From positions 1 through 64,000 of the forward strand of contig CAJUTJ010000058.1 in the NCBI GenBank assembly GCA_910589655.1: a stretch of 64,000 nt of DNA, given 5' to 3'. The DNA is from an uncultured Acetatifactor sp. GTDB lineage: Bacteria > Bacillota > Clostridia > Lachnospirales > Lachnospiraceae. Numbering within the stretch: position 1 is the first letter of the stretch; each line of letters begins with the position of its first letter. The notes beneath the pieces were generated by a model. It was not told the origin of the DNA. It ran no database searches and saw only the letters and a program-made list of their open reading frames with translations. This document shows positions 30,837-39,314 of this stretch, piece by piece. A program made the position numbers and the translations under genes.

Positions 30837-31419
30837 ACCTGCTTCTTGTTATTATTTTTGCAATTTCTTCCTGTGTGGAATCCAGCGGAATCTCGTAAGT
30901 GCCCGTGCTGATCCTTCTCGAGTATCCATTGTCCACCAGATACCGGTCAAAATCCGATGCATCCTCCACCAGTCCGGCTTCCATAAGCGCTTTGCTCACC
31001 GTGTAGGAGCTCTCTCCGGATGTGATTATAATTTCAACACTCCCCTCCGGCGTTACGGTAGGCTTCGGCGTTACCATGATTATGGGACCCGAGGGCGCAA
31101 TGGTAGGTCTGGGTGTCGATATCGGCAGTATCGGACTTGCCGTCGGCGCCGCAGAAGAATCTGATGCCGAATCCGGCTCCTCTTCCGGTTCCGGACTCTC
31201 CGCCGGCAATGATGCATCTTCCGAGGGCATCCCGGATCCCTGTGCGCCTTGAATATCCGCCAATGTGCGGGAATCCCCCTCCACCATGCCCAGTTCCATC
31301 GCTTTTGCTCTAATTTCCGCATCAGACAGGGGCTGACCATCCTTTAACGCCATCCCCATCAGAAGGGATGTAACGATCATGCCGATACCCAGCCCCCGCA
31401 AATAATATCTTAATTTCAC
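30835..31419 (-). CDS. Membrane-anchored protein with MltG-LysM-like C-terminus
   Basis: 194 aa. One N-terminal membrane helix (about 7-26), an amphipathic helical stretch (SDAEIRAKAMELGMVE), a Ser/Pro/Glu- and Thr/Pro-rich linker (about 58-120), then a C-terminal domain (about 125-194: VEIIITSGESSYTVSKALME ... ISTGTYEIPLDSTQEEIAKI). This resembles the LysM-like domain that precedes the catalytic part of the endolytic transglycosylase MltG/YceG. The transglycosylase domain itself is absent, so it is probably a wall-binding or regulatory protein. It is the last gene of the flagellar locus, overlapping its neighbour by 4 nt (ATGA). Function unknown. Confidence 0.75.
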   Translation of the reverse strand: MKLRYYLRGLGIGMIVTSLLMGMALKDGQPLSDAEIRAKAMELGMVEGDSRTLADIQGAQGSGMPSEDASLPAESPEPEEEPDSASDSSAAPTASPILPISTPRPTIAPSGPIIMVTPKPTVTPEGSVEIIITSGESSYTVSKALMEAGLVEDASDFDRYLVDNGYSRRISTGTYEIPLDSTQEEIAKIITRSR

Positions 31420-32252
31420 TTTGTTTCACTCCGATTTTTGTACAAATCAATTACCAGCTTCACTTCACCCACACCTAAGTTCAGTTCTTTGGCAATCTCA
31501 ACATTCGATTTGCCGTATGTGTAAAGCTCCAGAATCTTATCGTTACAATTTTGCACTTGTTCCTCTGCATCCGGTGTATAACCGACTACATCGGCAAGTA
31601 TTTTCAATTCCTCCACGGCCTCCGGAGACAGCACCGAAAGAGCAGAAGTCTCCGAAACGGATGACTGCACTGCTGTGGGTAAATATGCCCCATCCGCTGC
31701 CGAAACTGCCGCGGGCACATAAACCGTTTCCACCGCCGACGAAGCCATGGGCACGAAAGAGTCCTCCACTGTTTTAGATCTGGCCGGAACCGCAGTCTCC
31801 GGAACAAACCGCTGAAAAGAATTCATCATCTCTTCTGCTTCTCTTTTTGTCTCCGCCGCTTCTTTCACGGTTCGATTCACTTCCGACACCATGTTTTTCA
31901 AACTCGTGTGCTTATTGTTCAGCATATCATAAAGGAACATGACTTCCTCATGATTTTTGTGAATTTCTGCCAAAACAGTGTCTGAATACTCATTCACCGC
32001 CATAATCTTTTCATTGGAAAGCCGCTCCAAGGAACGTTCCGTCTTCTCTATGGAATAGGTAACTGCCTCTTCCACAACTTCATCCACATGTCCTCTGACC
32101 GCCGCAAGCTCATCGGACACCATAGCCTTGATTTCTTCCTTCACAAGGCCTTTGGTTTCCCCGCTGCTCTCCCCCTTTTTTGAGGGAATGAAGAAGCTCA
32201 GTATAAAGATCACTCCTCCCGCCGCCAGTAAGACGATTTCCATTATATCCAT
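31416..32252 (-). CDS. DUF6115-type membrane protein (SwrB-like position)
   Basis: 278 aa. One N-terminal membrane helix (IVLLAAGGVIFILSFFI), a long coiled coil (about 30-150), a low-complexity Ala/Val/Pro/Ser stretch (about 150-215), and a C-terminal helix-turn-helix-like segment (ILELYTYGKSNVEIAKELNL, then GVGEVKLVIDLYK). The layout matches the DUF6115 family. In B. subtilis the gene at this place, after sigD and before rpsB, is swrB (ylxL), which also has an N-terminal anchor and helical body and promotes export-apparatus maturation. Equivalence is inferred from position and architecture. The ribosome binding site is weak; codon 4 is an alternative start. Confidence 0.75.
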   Translation of the reverse strand: MDIMEIVLLAAGGVIFILSFFIPSKKGESSGETKGLVKEEIKAMVSDELAAVRGHVDEVVEEAVTYSIEKTERSLERLSNEKIMAVNEYSDTVLAEIHKNHEEVMFLYDMLNNKHTSLKNMVSEVNRTVKEAAETKREAEEMMNSFQRFVPETAVPARSKTVEDSFVPMASSAVETVYVPAAVSAADGAYLPTAVQSSVSETSALSVLSPEAVEELKILADVVGYTPDAEEQVQNCNDKILELYTYGKSNVEIAKELNLGVGEVKLVIDLYKNRSETK

Positions 32253-32268
32253 CTCAAAAATCCGTCCT

Positions 32269-32577
32269 CTATATCTTCATGTCAAAGCCGCCTCTGCCCT
32301 TAACCACCACACGGTCCTGAGTCTTGGCACCCTTGCGGCGTCTTCCGCCGTCACCATAGTATTCCCCGTTCCCCTTCTCTTTAGCATCCGGATTCTTCTG
32401 ATGCCATTCAGGGTCATCACTGCTGTGTACCTCACGAATGCGCTGCTCAGTTGTCTTTTGAATATCCTGACTGATATTAGTCTGTGCAACCATTCCTTTA
32501 TTATCCTCATTGTGTTTAATACTGGAATAATCCTGCGCTCTGGATATAGTTGTCAAATCAATAGCTCCAAGTGCCAT
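32269..32577 (-). CDS. Small hypothetical protein of the flagellar locus
   Basis: 102 aa, hydrophilic, no membrane helix. It starts MALGAIDLTTISRAQDYSSI and ends in a basic, glycine-rich tail (RRRKGAKTQ, GRGGFDMKI). A strong site AAGGAGGTG lies 6 nt before the ATG, so translation is credible although I cannot name a family. It lies between fapA (120-bp gap containing repeat D) and the DUF6115 gene (16-nt gap). The composition suggests partial disorder; a partner of an export or sigma-factor component would fit, but that is speculation. Confidence 0.75.
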   Translation of the reverse strand: MALGAIDLTTISRAQDYSSIKHNEDNKGMVAQTNISQDIQKTTEQRIREVHSSDDPEWHQKNPDAKEKGNGEYYGDGGRRRKGAKTQDRVVVKGRGGFDMKI

Positions 32578-32640
32578 GCTTACACCTCCTTATCTGCCGG
32601 CACGGACATTTACCCCAAATCCGAACATTCTTTTCTTCCG

Positions 32641-32676
32641 GACTTCCGGTCATGCCGCCCCGGCAGCACAAACAAT
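32641..32676. repeat. Repeat D copy 2
   Basis: ACTTCCGGTCATGCCG .. GGCAGCACAAACAAT, matching 21887-21922. Hairpin arms TGCC/GGCA. It lies in the 120-bp gap between fapA and the 102-aa gene. Confidence 0.6.
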
Positions 32677-32697
32677 ATACATTTGCCGACAGCAGTA

Positions 32698-34293
32698 TTA
32701 TAAGGGTTTCATCGTAATCTCGCCCCGTTCTCTCAAAAATTTACAATAATGGTAACTGGTCTGAAGGGTCTTGGAAATATCACCTATGATAATAGTGGTG
32801 CTGGGATAAATTTCATCGTTCACAACAATCTCCGACAATTTTTGAATCTCCATCATGGTACGCATCTTATCCATTCTGGCATTCATCTGCTCCATCTCGG
32901 CTGTCTTATCCTCCACCAGCTTCATAACACTCTTCATATATTTGAGCTGGCTTTCGTTAAACTGAATTCCCTTTTTCAGCTTTTCCTTAAAGGTCTCAAG
33001 AATCACTTCCGCATTCTTGATGGTCTTAACCTGATCCGCAACCAGCTTCTGCATACGGCTGTACTGTGTCTTAATTAAAGGATTGACACCCACCTCCAAA
33101 ATAGTAGAAGCCCCCATGCCTGTACCTATCGTTTTTGCCGTCACTCTCTGTCCGGCCTGTACATATCCTCCTACAATAATACCTTTTCTGCCTTCCACCT
33201 TTACTTCCGTGCCCGCCGAAATTCTGCTGTGAAGAATTGCCTCGGACTCCACATAGCCGCCGGCCACCACTCTGACATTCTCCAAAAATTTTGCCATGAC
33301 ATCTCCTCCGGCTTTTAAGTATCCCTTGGACATACCATTCATACCTTTTGCGATAATAATATTGCCTCCGGCTACAATTTTTGCATCCTCCACCAAGCCG
33401 CTGACTATAACGTTGCCTCCGGCCTTGACTTCGAAATTTGCCATGACGTCGCCGTTGATCTGTATGCTTCCCTCGAAGTCAAGATTTCCTGTGGTGGAAT
33501 CCACATTTTTAACTTCAAAGACATCGGAGACGAAAACTTTGTCGTCAACCAGCGTAACATGCCCGTCAACCGCTGACCGGATAGAAAGCTTATCCTCCGA
33601 CAGTTCAATATTTCTTCCGAATTTGAGAGTTTCACGCTTGACCTCTTTCGGGCTGATGGTTTTTCCGTGGACGTCAAACCCCGGTTCCCCTCTGTCCTCC
33701 GGTGTAATCGTGGCCAGCAAATCACCTTTTCTGCATTGGTTAATCATACTCAGGTTAAAATAATCCACGCTGCCGTCCTCCCTCTGAGAAGGAGGTCTGT
33801 GTTTATCCGTATTAAAATTGTATTGAATAACGGCATCCGTGCCGTGTCTGGGTTCTTTCCCCTTCGCCACCATTAAATCCGTGCAATAGATTCCGGGGGA
33901 CTGAAAATGATCCTGAAGCACATCCATGCGAAGACCATGGGTAATATTGCTGTAACGCAGATCCTTCAGGAACTCATCAAATGTAATCCTCTTCCCCGTA
34001 TCGGAAGCAGGAATAAAACGCACATATACAATCATATCATCATCACTGACATCGAGATGATATGTCTCGGGATAGGAGGGACATTGATCCGAGCCCAGAT
34101 GATAGACAGAGTCTTCCGCCTCTTCGTCCATAAGCAGCATTTCAATCCGCTTTCTGTCATAGCCTACACCCAAACCATCCAAATACTCCAGCAGTTCTCC
34201 TATTCTTATGGCTTCTCCGCCATCTTTAGGCTGGACCAATTTGACACCATATCCGTTTTGTTCATTGACCAGTTTAAAGTATCCATTCTGCAT
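32698..34293 (-). CDS. fapA: FapA/DUF342 flagellar assembly protein A
   Basis: 531 aa, cytosolic. An N-terminal FapA region (about 30-180) is followed by a central beta-helix built of short glycine-rich rungs (for example NVIVSGLVEDAKIVAGGNII, about 310-400), then a C-terminal coiled coil (about 400-480) and a small end domain. This is the standard DUF342 layout; the family is required for flagellar assembly or polar localisation in some bacteria, but its activity is not known. The start has GGGAG 6 nt upstream. Directly downstream of fliA (14 nt). Confidence 0.92.
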   Translation of the reverse strand: MQNGYFKLVNEQNGYGVKLVQPKDGGEAIRIGELLEYLDGLGVGYDRKRIEMLLMDEEAEDSVYHLGSDQCPSYPETYHLDVSDDDMIVYVRFIPASDTGKRITFDEFLKDLRYSNITHGLRMDVLQDHFQSPGIYCTDLMVAKGKEPRHGTDAVIQYNFNTDKHRPPSQREDGSVDYFNLSMINQCRKGDLLATITPEDRGEPGFDVHGKTISPKEVKRETLKFGRNIELSEDKLSIRSAVDGHVTLVDDKVFVSDVFEVKNVDSTTGNLDFEGSIQINGDVMANFEVKAGGNVIVSGLVEDAKIVAGGNIIIAKGMNGMSKGYLKAGGDVMAKFLENVRVVAGGYVESEAILHSRISAGTEVKVEGRKGIIVGGYVQAGQRVTAKTIGTGMGASTILEVGVNPLIKTQYSRMQKLVADQVKTIKNAEVILETFKEKLKKGIQFNESQLKYMKSVMKLVEDKTAEMEQMNARMDKMRTMMEIQKLSEIVVNDEIYPSTTIIIGDISKTLQTSYHYCKFLRERGEITMKPL

Positions 34294-34307
34294 GTGATAT
34301 CTCCCTA

Positions 34308-35081
34308 TCAGTTATCCGTAAGAATTCCCATGTAACTGCCCATCTTGGTTTTCATTTTTTGTAATGCTCTGGTATGGAGCTGTGAAATTCTGGACTCAGA
34401 TACCTCCAGAATATTGCTGATTTCTTTTAAAGTCAATTCTTCGTAATAATAAAAGGTAATGACCTTCTGCTCCTTTTCCGTCAGAAGCTGAAGTGCCTCC
34501 CCCAGCATCTTGGTAAGTTCTTCCCTCTCTATTTTCTCTTCCGGCGCTTCAAATCTGGAAGTAGTCTGCCTGCTGTAATCTTGAGCCACATCACTGCCTT
34601 GCTCCATATATTCATTCAGGGAAACAACTCCCGTTACTTTCATCTGAGACTGCCAATCCATGTATTCTTCATCGGATATACCAAGTTTTTCCGCAATCTC
34701 CTCATCCGAAGCATTGTGGCCCGTCTCTTGCTCGATCTCTCTGATTACCGTCTCTATTTTTTTCTGTTTCTGCCTGATTGTTCTGGGGATCCAATCCATC
34801 TTTCTGATTTGATCCAGAATGGCTCCCCTGATCCTCAGGCTGGCATATGTTTCAAATTTTACTTCTTTAAAGCAGTCAAATTTGTCAATGGCATCTATCA
34901 AACCAAAAATGCCATAGCTGACCAAATCCTCATATTCCACATTATATCCCAAGTACATACTGAGCCGTCCGGCAACAATCTTCACAAGGGGAGCATATTC
35001 CAATATGATCTTCTCTCTGGCATCCGCAGATTTTGTCTTTGAATATTCTTCTAGCAGTTTTTTTCTACCTGCTTCATCCAT
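34308..35081 (-). CDS. fliA: RNA polymerase sigma factor for flagellar genes (sigma-28/SigD)
   Basis: 257 aa. Sigma-70 regions 2, 3 and 4 without region 1.1: region 2 includes LGYNVEYEDLVSYGIFGLIDAIDKF and FETYASLRIRGAILDQIR, region 3 has QKQKKIETVIREIEQETG, and region 4 has YYYEELTLKEISNILEVSES as the -35 helix-turn-helix. It directs core polymerase to late flagellar promoters and is normally held by FlgM, which is not in this window. Start at 35081 (ATG, AAGGAG 10 nt upstream); a TTG nine codons earlier lacks a site. The position near the end of the locus, after cheD, is as in B. subtilis. Confidence 0.96.
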   Translation of the reverse strand: MDEAGRKKLLEEYSKTKSADAREKIILEYAPLVKIVAGRLSMYLGYNVEYEDLVSYGIFGLIDAIDKFDCFKEVKFETYASLRIRGAILDQIRKMDWIPRTIRQKQKKIETVIREIEQETGHNASDEEIAEKLGISDEEYMDWQSQMKVTGVVSLNEYMEQGSDVAQDYSRQTTSRFEAPEEKIEREELTKMLGEALQLLTEKEQKVITFYYYEELTLKEISNILEVSESRISQLHTRALQKMKTKMGSYMGILTDN

Positions 35082-35116
35082 GGGATCGCTTCTCCTTCTT
35101 TCTGTCAATTGCCATA

Positions 35117-35416
35117 CTATGACTCTCTATCTGTCTCTTCTGTGTTCTCTTCTGCTTTCTGCTCTCCGGTATCTGATTCAGAATCATTCCCGTTTTCTTC
35201 GTTCTCTTTCTTTTCCCTCTCTTCCTTCTCTTGATTCTGTTTTTCAAAGAAGTCCAGCGTCCACTTCAAAATGTTCCCAAACAGATAAAAGAGAAGTAAG
35301 ATAAAGAAAAGAGAAACCAGCCTTATCACCATGGAATAATCCATGACATATGTAATGATACATGTCACTGCTCCCGCTGTCAGCATCAACAAGAGAGGTA
35401 AATTTTTTCTGTTCAT
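35117..35416 (-). CDS. Small two-helix membrane protein of the flagellar locus
   Basis: 99 aa. Two membrane helices (about 7-25 and 30-50) are followed by a highly charged, Glu/Asn-rich cytoplasmic tail (NQEKEEREKKENEENGNDSE). No recognised domain. It lies between cheD (74-bp gap filled by repeat C) and fliA (35-nt gap). Its start codon stands directly behind the repeat C hairpin: GCGCAC, GGGGATATAATT, ATG. Homologues of such short membrane proteins occur at this spot in related loci to my knowledge, but no role is known. Confidence 0.75.
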   Translation of the reverse strand: MNRKNLPLLLMLTAGAVTCIITYVMDYSMVIRLVSLFFILLLFYLFGNILKWTLDFFEKQNQEKEEREKKENEENGNDSESDTGEQKAEENTEETDRES

Positions 35417-35429
35417 AATTATATCCCCA

Positions 35430-35475
35430 GTGCGCTTTAGCGCACATACCGATCAATATTTGAAAGCTTACTTCC
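35430..35475 (-). repeat. Repeat C copy 2, in front of the 99-aa gene
   Basis: Hairpin GTGCGC-TTTA-GCGCAC (35430-35445, perfect), then ATACCGATCAATA and a second stem AATATTTG/CAAATATT (about 35454-35475). The first part matches 21839-21867; the second stem has another sequence in that copy but still pairs. On the minus strand the hairpin precedes the ribosome binding site of the 99-aa gene. Confidence 0.65.
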
Positions 35476-35490
35476 AAATATTATCCTTTA

Positions 35491-35979
35491 TTAAATTTTA
35501 TACTCCGGTTTTCCTACCGCCCTGATAATATAATCCCCTGTTTCAGGATAAAAAATTACTGTCCTTCCAAAGTTCTTGCCGGTGTCCTCCGCCAAAATAG
35601 GAATCTTTAATTGACTTAATTTTGCTTTCGTTGCCTCCACATTACGGTCGCCTACCTGACCGAAAGAACTCGTACCGTGAAAATTAAACATATTGGCGCC
35701 GCCGGCGATTTTCGCCACCATACGCTCCCTCTTCGCGCCCAGTCTCTCCATTTGTTTCACCAATTCGGCGATTCCTGTATCCGCAAATTTAGCTATATTC
35801 ATCTGGCTGCTCTTAATCGCATTGCTGTCCGGCAGCATGACATGCGCCAAACCGCCGATTTTGTTTACAGGATCCCGAATTGCAATTCCAACACAAGACC
35901 CAAGTCCCAGAGTCGTTATCCCATTGGGGCTGACACAGGTCTTGAGGTCCGCCATTCCCACTTTGATTATCTCACTCAT
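35491..35979 (-). CDS. cheD: Chemoreceptor glutamine deamidase CheD
   Basis: 162 aa. Deamidates specific glutamines of methyl-accepting chemotaxis proteins and is bound by CheC. The catalytic triad is readable: Cys29 in GLGSCVGI, His46 in GGLAHVMLP (equivalent to C27 and H44 of Thermotoga CheD) and a Thr near residue 20-23. Typical length. It is 41 nt downstream of cheC, its regulatory partner. Cytosolic, at receptor arrays. Confidence 0.96.
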   Translation of the reverse strand: MSEIIKVGMADLKTCVSPNGITTLGLGSCVGIAIRDPVNKIGGLAHVMLPDSNAIKSSQMNIAKFADTGIAELVKQMERLGAKRERMVAKIAGGANMFNFHGTSSFGQVGDRNVEATKAKLSQLKIPILAEDTGKNFGRTVIFYPETGDYIIRAVGKPEYKI

Positions 35980-36020
35980 CTGTGTTTCCTTCTCCGCCTT
36001 ATTTCATTGTGCTGTCTGTT

Positions 36021-36644
36021 CTAGATTAAAGGTATTCCCAAAGCGCCCAAAATCTTAGAATAAGATTCCAGATCGGGAATCAGGATAAAGTAACCGTCCA
36101 ATTCAATCTCATCATAAAATTGAGACTGAATCAGCAGAATATTATCGCCGAAAATGCCGAATTGTATTGCCGGCACACTCAAAATAGCGCCTGCCATATC
36201 CACCGTCAAAGCCGGCGGAGTGGGAATTATCTTTAAATTTGTAAGCGTAGAAAGGGAGTTAAGATATGCTCCCGTTATAATATTGCCTATCTCCTTCATT
36301 GCGGAAAGCCCCATTTCCTCAAATTCGGAACCGGGAGGCAGCATCCCCATTGTGATCTTTTGAATCAAATGCCGCGCACTTTCCTCCTCAACCATAAACA
36401 TCATACTTCCGGTGATATCTCCGTCCACACCCAAGAACACACCCACCATGATCTGTTCTTCGCCGCCCATCATATCACCCACCTCTGAAAATTCCAGAAG
36501 CCTGACTTGAGGTACTTTCATATCCACTTTACATTGCAGCATCTGAGAAAGTGCAGTCATTGCATTGCCGGCACCGATATTCCCCAGTTCCTTGAGAACG
36601 TCATAATAATTCTCAGTAACCTGCTCTAAGCTCATTTCACTCAT
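36021..36644 (-). CDS. cheC: CheY-P phosphatase CheC
   Basis: 207 aa. CheC/CheX/FliY-type phosphatase with both pseudo-repeated active-site helices: LKELGNIGAGNAMTALSQ (near 15-32) and LSAMKEIGNIITGAYLNSL (near 110-128), each with the acidic residue and Asn (E..N) used to attack CheY-P. It dephosphorylates CheY-P and is stimulated by CheD, giving the Bacillus/Thermotoga-type adaptation feedback. Between cheW and cheD. Confidence 0.96.
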   Translation of the reverse strand: MSEMSLEQVTENYYDVLKELGNIGAGNAMTALSQMLQCKVDMKVPQVRLLEFSEVGDMMGGEEQIMVGVFLGVDGDITGSMMFMVEEESARHLIQKITMGMLPPGSEFEEMGLSAMKEIGNIITGAYLNSLSTLTNLKIIPTPPALTVDMAGAILSVPAIQFGIFGDNILLIQSQFYDEIELDGYFILIPDLESYSKILGALGIPLI

Positions 36645-36666
36645 GGATGTATCTCCTTTTTATTTA

Positions 36667-37158
36667 CTAATTCTCCTCCAGACTGATTGCAGCCAAGTCA
36701 AAGATAGAAATCAGTTCTCCGTTATGCTTGCCTACGGCATTGATCAGACTTCCTTTCTCAGCCGTAATATCGCTGGAAATTTTCTCGATATCCGTCTCGT
36801 AGAGTGTTACCACTTCCTTTACCTCATCGACAATGAAGCCCACGTTACCCTCTTCCTCCAGCTTGACGATCAGAATACGGGTGGCTTTGGTAATCACGTC
36901 ATCCGCCAGACCCATTTTCAGACGGATGCTGAGTACGGGAATTACCTCGCCGCGCATATTGATAACCCCCTTCAAATATGCCGGCAGCTTAGGCACATGC
37001 GTAATCCGCGGCATTTTCACAATATTATCAATATTACGGATATCGATTCCGTACTGCTCCTCTCCCAGCCTGACAACAATATATTGAATCGTATTGCTCG
37101 ATTCTCTGCCCTTTTCTTCATCCAAAACGCTCTGATTATTGTTTATACTTAATTCCAT
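36667..37158 (-). CDS. cheW: Chemotaxis coupling protein CheW
   Basis: 163 aa, a single CheW domain of two five-stranded barrels: IQYIVVRLGEEQYGIDIRNI (about 25-45), RITHVPKLPAYLKGVINMRG (about 50-70) and VIPVLSIRLKMGL. It bridges receptors and CheA P5 at the array. The start has a site GGGGAACAG upstream. It is 16 nt from cheA. Confidence 0.96.
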   Translation of the reverse strand: MELSINNNQSVLDEEKGRESSNTIQYIVVRLGEEQYGIDIRNIDNIVKMPRITHVPKLPAYLKGVINMRGEVIPVLSIRLKMGLADDVITKATRILIVKLEEEGNVGFIVDEVKEVVTLYETDIEKISSDITAEKGSLINAVGKHNGELISIFDLAAISLEEN

Positions 37159-37174
37159 GTGTCTGTTCCCCTTT

Positions 37175-39271
37175 CTAAATCAAGGTGTTTGCATCAAGAA
37201 TCAATGCGATTTCACCATCACCAAGAATTGTAGCGCCGCTGATGAACTTACACTGCTTAATATATCTGCCGAGAGACTTAATAACGATTTCCTGCTGGCC
37301 GATCAACTCATCAATTACCAGACCGGCAAGCCTGTCTCCCTTCTTTACTATAACCACAATCAGATTCTCTTCGTCGGACGGCTTCCTCTCTACATCCAAT
37401 ATCTCATTCAAACGGATCAGCGGTATAACCGTACCGCGCAAATGGATTACTTCCTTATTCTGAACCAGCTTCACATCACTGGCGGGAATATCCTCCAAAG
37501 TCTGGATGGAGCCAAGGGAAATGGCATATTTTTCCTCTCCTACCACTACCATTAATGCCTGTATAATCGCCAAAGTCAAAGGAAGGCGGATAGTCCATGT
37601 ACTGCCCTCGCCAAGTTTGGATTTTACTTCTACTTCACCGCTCAAGGATTCGATCATGGATTTCACCACGTCAAGACCTACACCGCGTCCCGATACATCC
37701 GTTACCTTCTTTGCAGTGGAAAAGCTGGGAAGGAACAAGAGATCAATTATTTCTTTGTCCGTCATATTAGCGGCCTGCTCGGCAGTGATCGTGCCTCTGT
37801 CAATGGCCTTCTGTTTTACGGCTTCCACATCAATACCGTTGCCGTCGTCTCTGACTTCGATCACAACCGTGTTGCCTTCCTGATAGGCATCCAGAAAAAT
37901 AGATCCTACCGCCGGCTTTCCTCTCTGGACACGTACTTCCGCGGACTCCAAACCATGGTCGGCGGAATTCCGCAGCAGATGCATCAAAGGATCACCGATC
38001 TGGTCTACAACGGTTCGGTCAAGCTCCGTCTCCTCACCCGTCATGTACAATTCCATCTTCTTATCCAGCTTCTTGGAAAGGTCTCGGATCATACGGGGGA
38101 ACTTTGTAACGACACTCTCAATGGGCACCATGCGCACTTTCATAACGGATTCATGGAGATTAGTGGTAACGCTCTCCAAATATTCAATCTGTTCATTAAA
38201 CGCACTGTTTACATCCGTCTGTTCCTGACTGGATACGGACACCAAGGAATTCTTTGCGATAATCAACTCGCTGACCAGATTCATCAGTGAATCCAATTTC
38301 TCGATATCAACGCGGACGGTACGGTTAACAACCGGTTTGGCAGGCGCCTGTTTCTTCGGTTCCGGTTTTGCTGCAGGAGCCGCAGGCGCTGCTGCCGGAA
38401 CCGCTGCGGATTCCACGGGCATCTCCTCCTTGGGAGGCTCCTCCTCGACTGCTTCCGTCCCCTCTTCCTCGGGAACAAAATGAACATTCTTATTATTTGC
38501 CAGATCGATTTCGGCGCCGATTACCCTGTCAATCTCAGAAACCGCTTTGGATGCCTGAATAATCTCATCGAGTTCTGCATCGGATAGTATGATCAGCGTA
38601 AAATCTCTGTCAAATTTTTCATCCTCCACATCCTGTGCACTGGGATCGGAGACAATAATCTCGCCTCTCTCCTCCACCGCTTTGAACACAAGAAACGCTC
38701 TTGCCGCTTTCAAAATACAGCTGTCCTGAACCATAACGTTCAAGCCGTACACTCTTTTCCCCTGCTTCTGTGCTTCCCGGATGACTGTTACCTGCGAATC
38801 ATCCAGAACCACATGATCCCACTTATTATCCGGCGCATCCTTAGAAGGAGCTGTTTCCGGAACCGCTGCGGGCTTTGCGGGAGCCGAACCGCCGTTCAGA
38901 ATGGAATTCAACATTTTAATAATAGGTTCGTTGTCGTTAGTTCCTTCGTCGGCAGAACCCTGAATATTATCCTTGTACTCCTCCAATGCGTCCAAGCATT
39001 GAAACAAGACATCTATAATTTCGGAATTCACCTTGATAACGCCATTGCGCACTTCGGAGAATACATTTTCCATATCATGGGTCAGCGTCTGCATTCTCTT
39101 ATAACCCATAGTACCCGCCATACCCTTTAAGGAGTGGGCCGCACGGAAAATTTCATTGATGGTGTCCATATTATCAGGATCGGATTCAAGCTCCATTATC
39201 CGTGTATTAAGATTTGTTAAGTGTTCATTGGTTTCGTCAAGAAAGATCTCAAGATATTGACTTACATCCAT
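37175..39271 (-). CDS. cheA: Chemotaxis histidine kinase CheA
   Basis: 698 aa. P1 Hpt domain with phospho-His H46 (AAHSLKGMAGTMG), a P2 response-regulator-binding domain (about 155-255), a Pro/Ala/Glu-rich linker (about 275-320), P3 dimerisation (TVRVDIEKLDSLMNLVSEL), a P4 ATP-binding domain (LMHLLRNSADHGLES N box, DDGNGID, GRGVGLDVV) and a C-terminal P5 CheW-like domain. It phosphorylates CheY and CheB in response to receptors. The start is ATG 39271 with GGAGG 6 nt upstream; eight further in-frame codons upstream would contain the site. All catalytic boxes intact. Confidence 0.97.
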   Translation of the reverse strand: MDVSQYLEIFLDETNEHLTNLNTRIMELESDPDNMDTINEIFRAAHSLKGMAGTMGYKRMQTLTHDMENVFSEVRNGVIKVNSEIIDVLFQCLDALEEYKDNIQGSADEGTNDNEPIIKMLNSILNGGSAPAKPAAVPETAPSKDAPDNKWDHVVLDDSQVTVIREAQKQGKRVYGLNVMVQDSCILKAARAFLVFKAVEERGEIIVSDPSAQDVEDEKFDRDFTLIILSDAELDEIIQASKAVSEIDRVIGAEIDLANNKNVHFVPEEEGTEAVEEEPPKEEMPVESAAVPAAAPAAPAAKPEPKKQAPAKPVVNRTVRVDIEKLDSLMNLVSELIIAKNSLVSVSSQEQTDVNSAFNEQIEYLESVTTNLHESVMKVRMVPIESVVTKFPRMIRDLSKKLDKKMELYMTGEETELDRTVVDQIGDPLMHLLRNSADHGLESAEVRVQRGKPAVGSIFLDAYQEGNTVVIEVRDDGNGIDVEAVKQKAIDRGTITAEQAANMTDKEIIDLLFLPSFSTAKKVTDVSGRGVGLDVVKSMIESLSGEVEVKSKLGEGSTWTIRLPLTLAIIQALMVVVGEEKYAISLGSIQTLEDIPASDVKLVQNKEVIHLRGTVIPLIRLNEILDVERKPSDEENLIVVIVKKGDRLAGLVIDELIGQQEIVIKSLGRYIKQCKFISGATILGDGEIALILDANTLI

Positions 39272-39314
39272 AGTACCCTCCATTCTGCCGTACATGGCAA
39301 ATTACTTGTACTGC

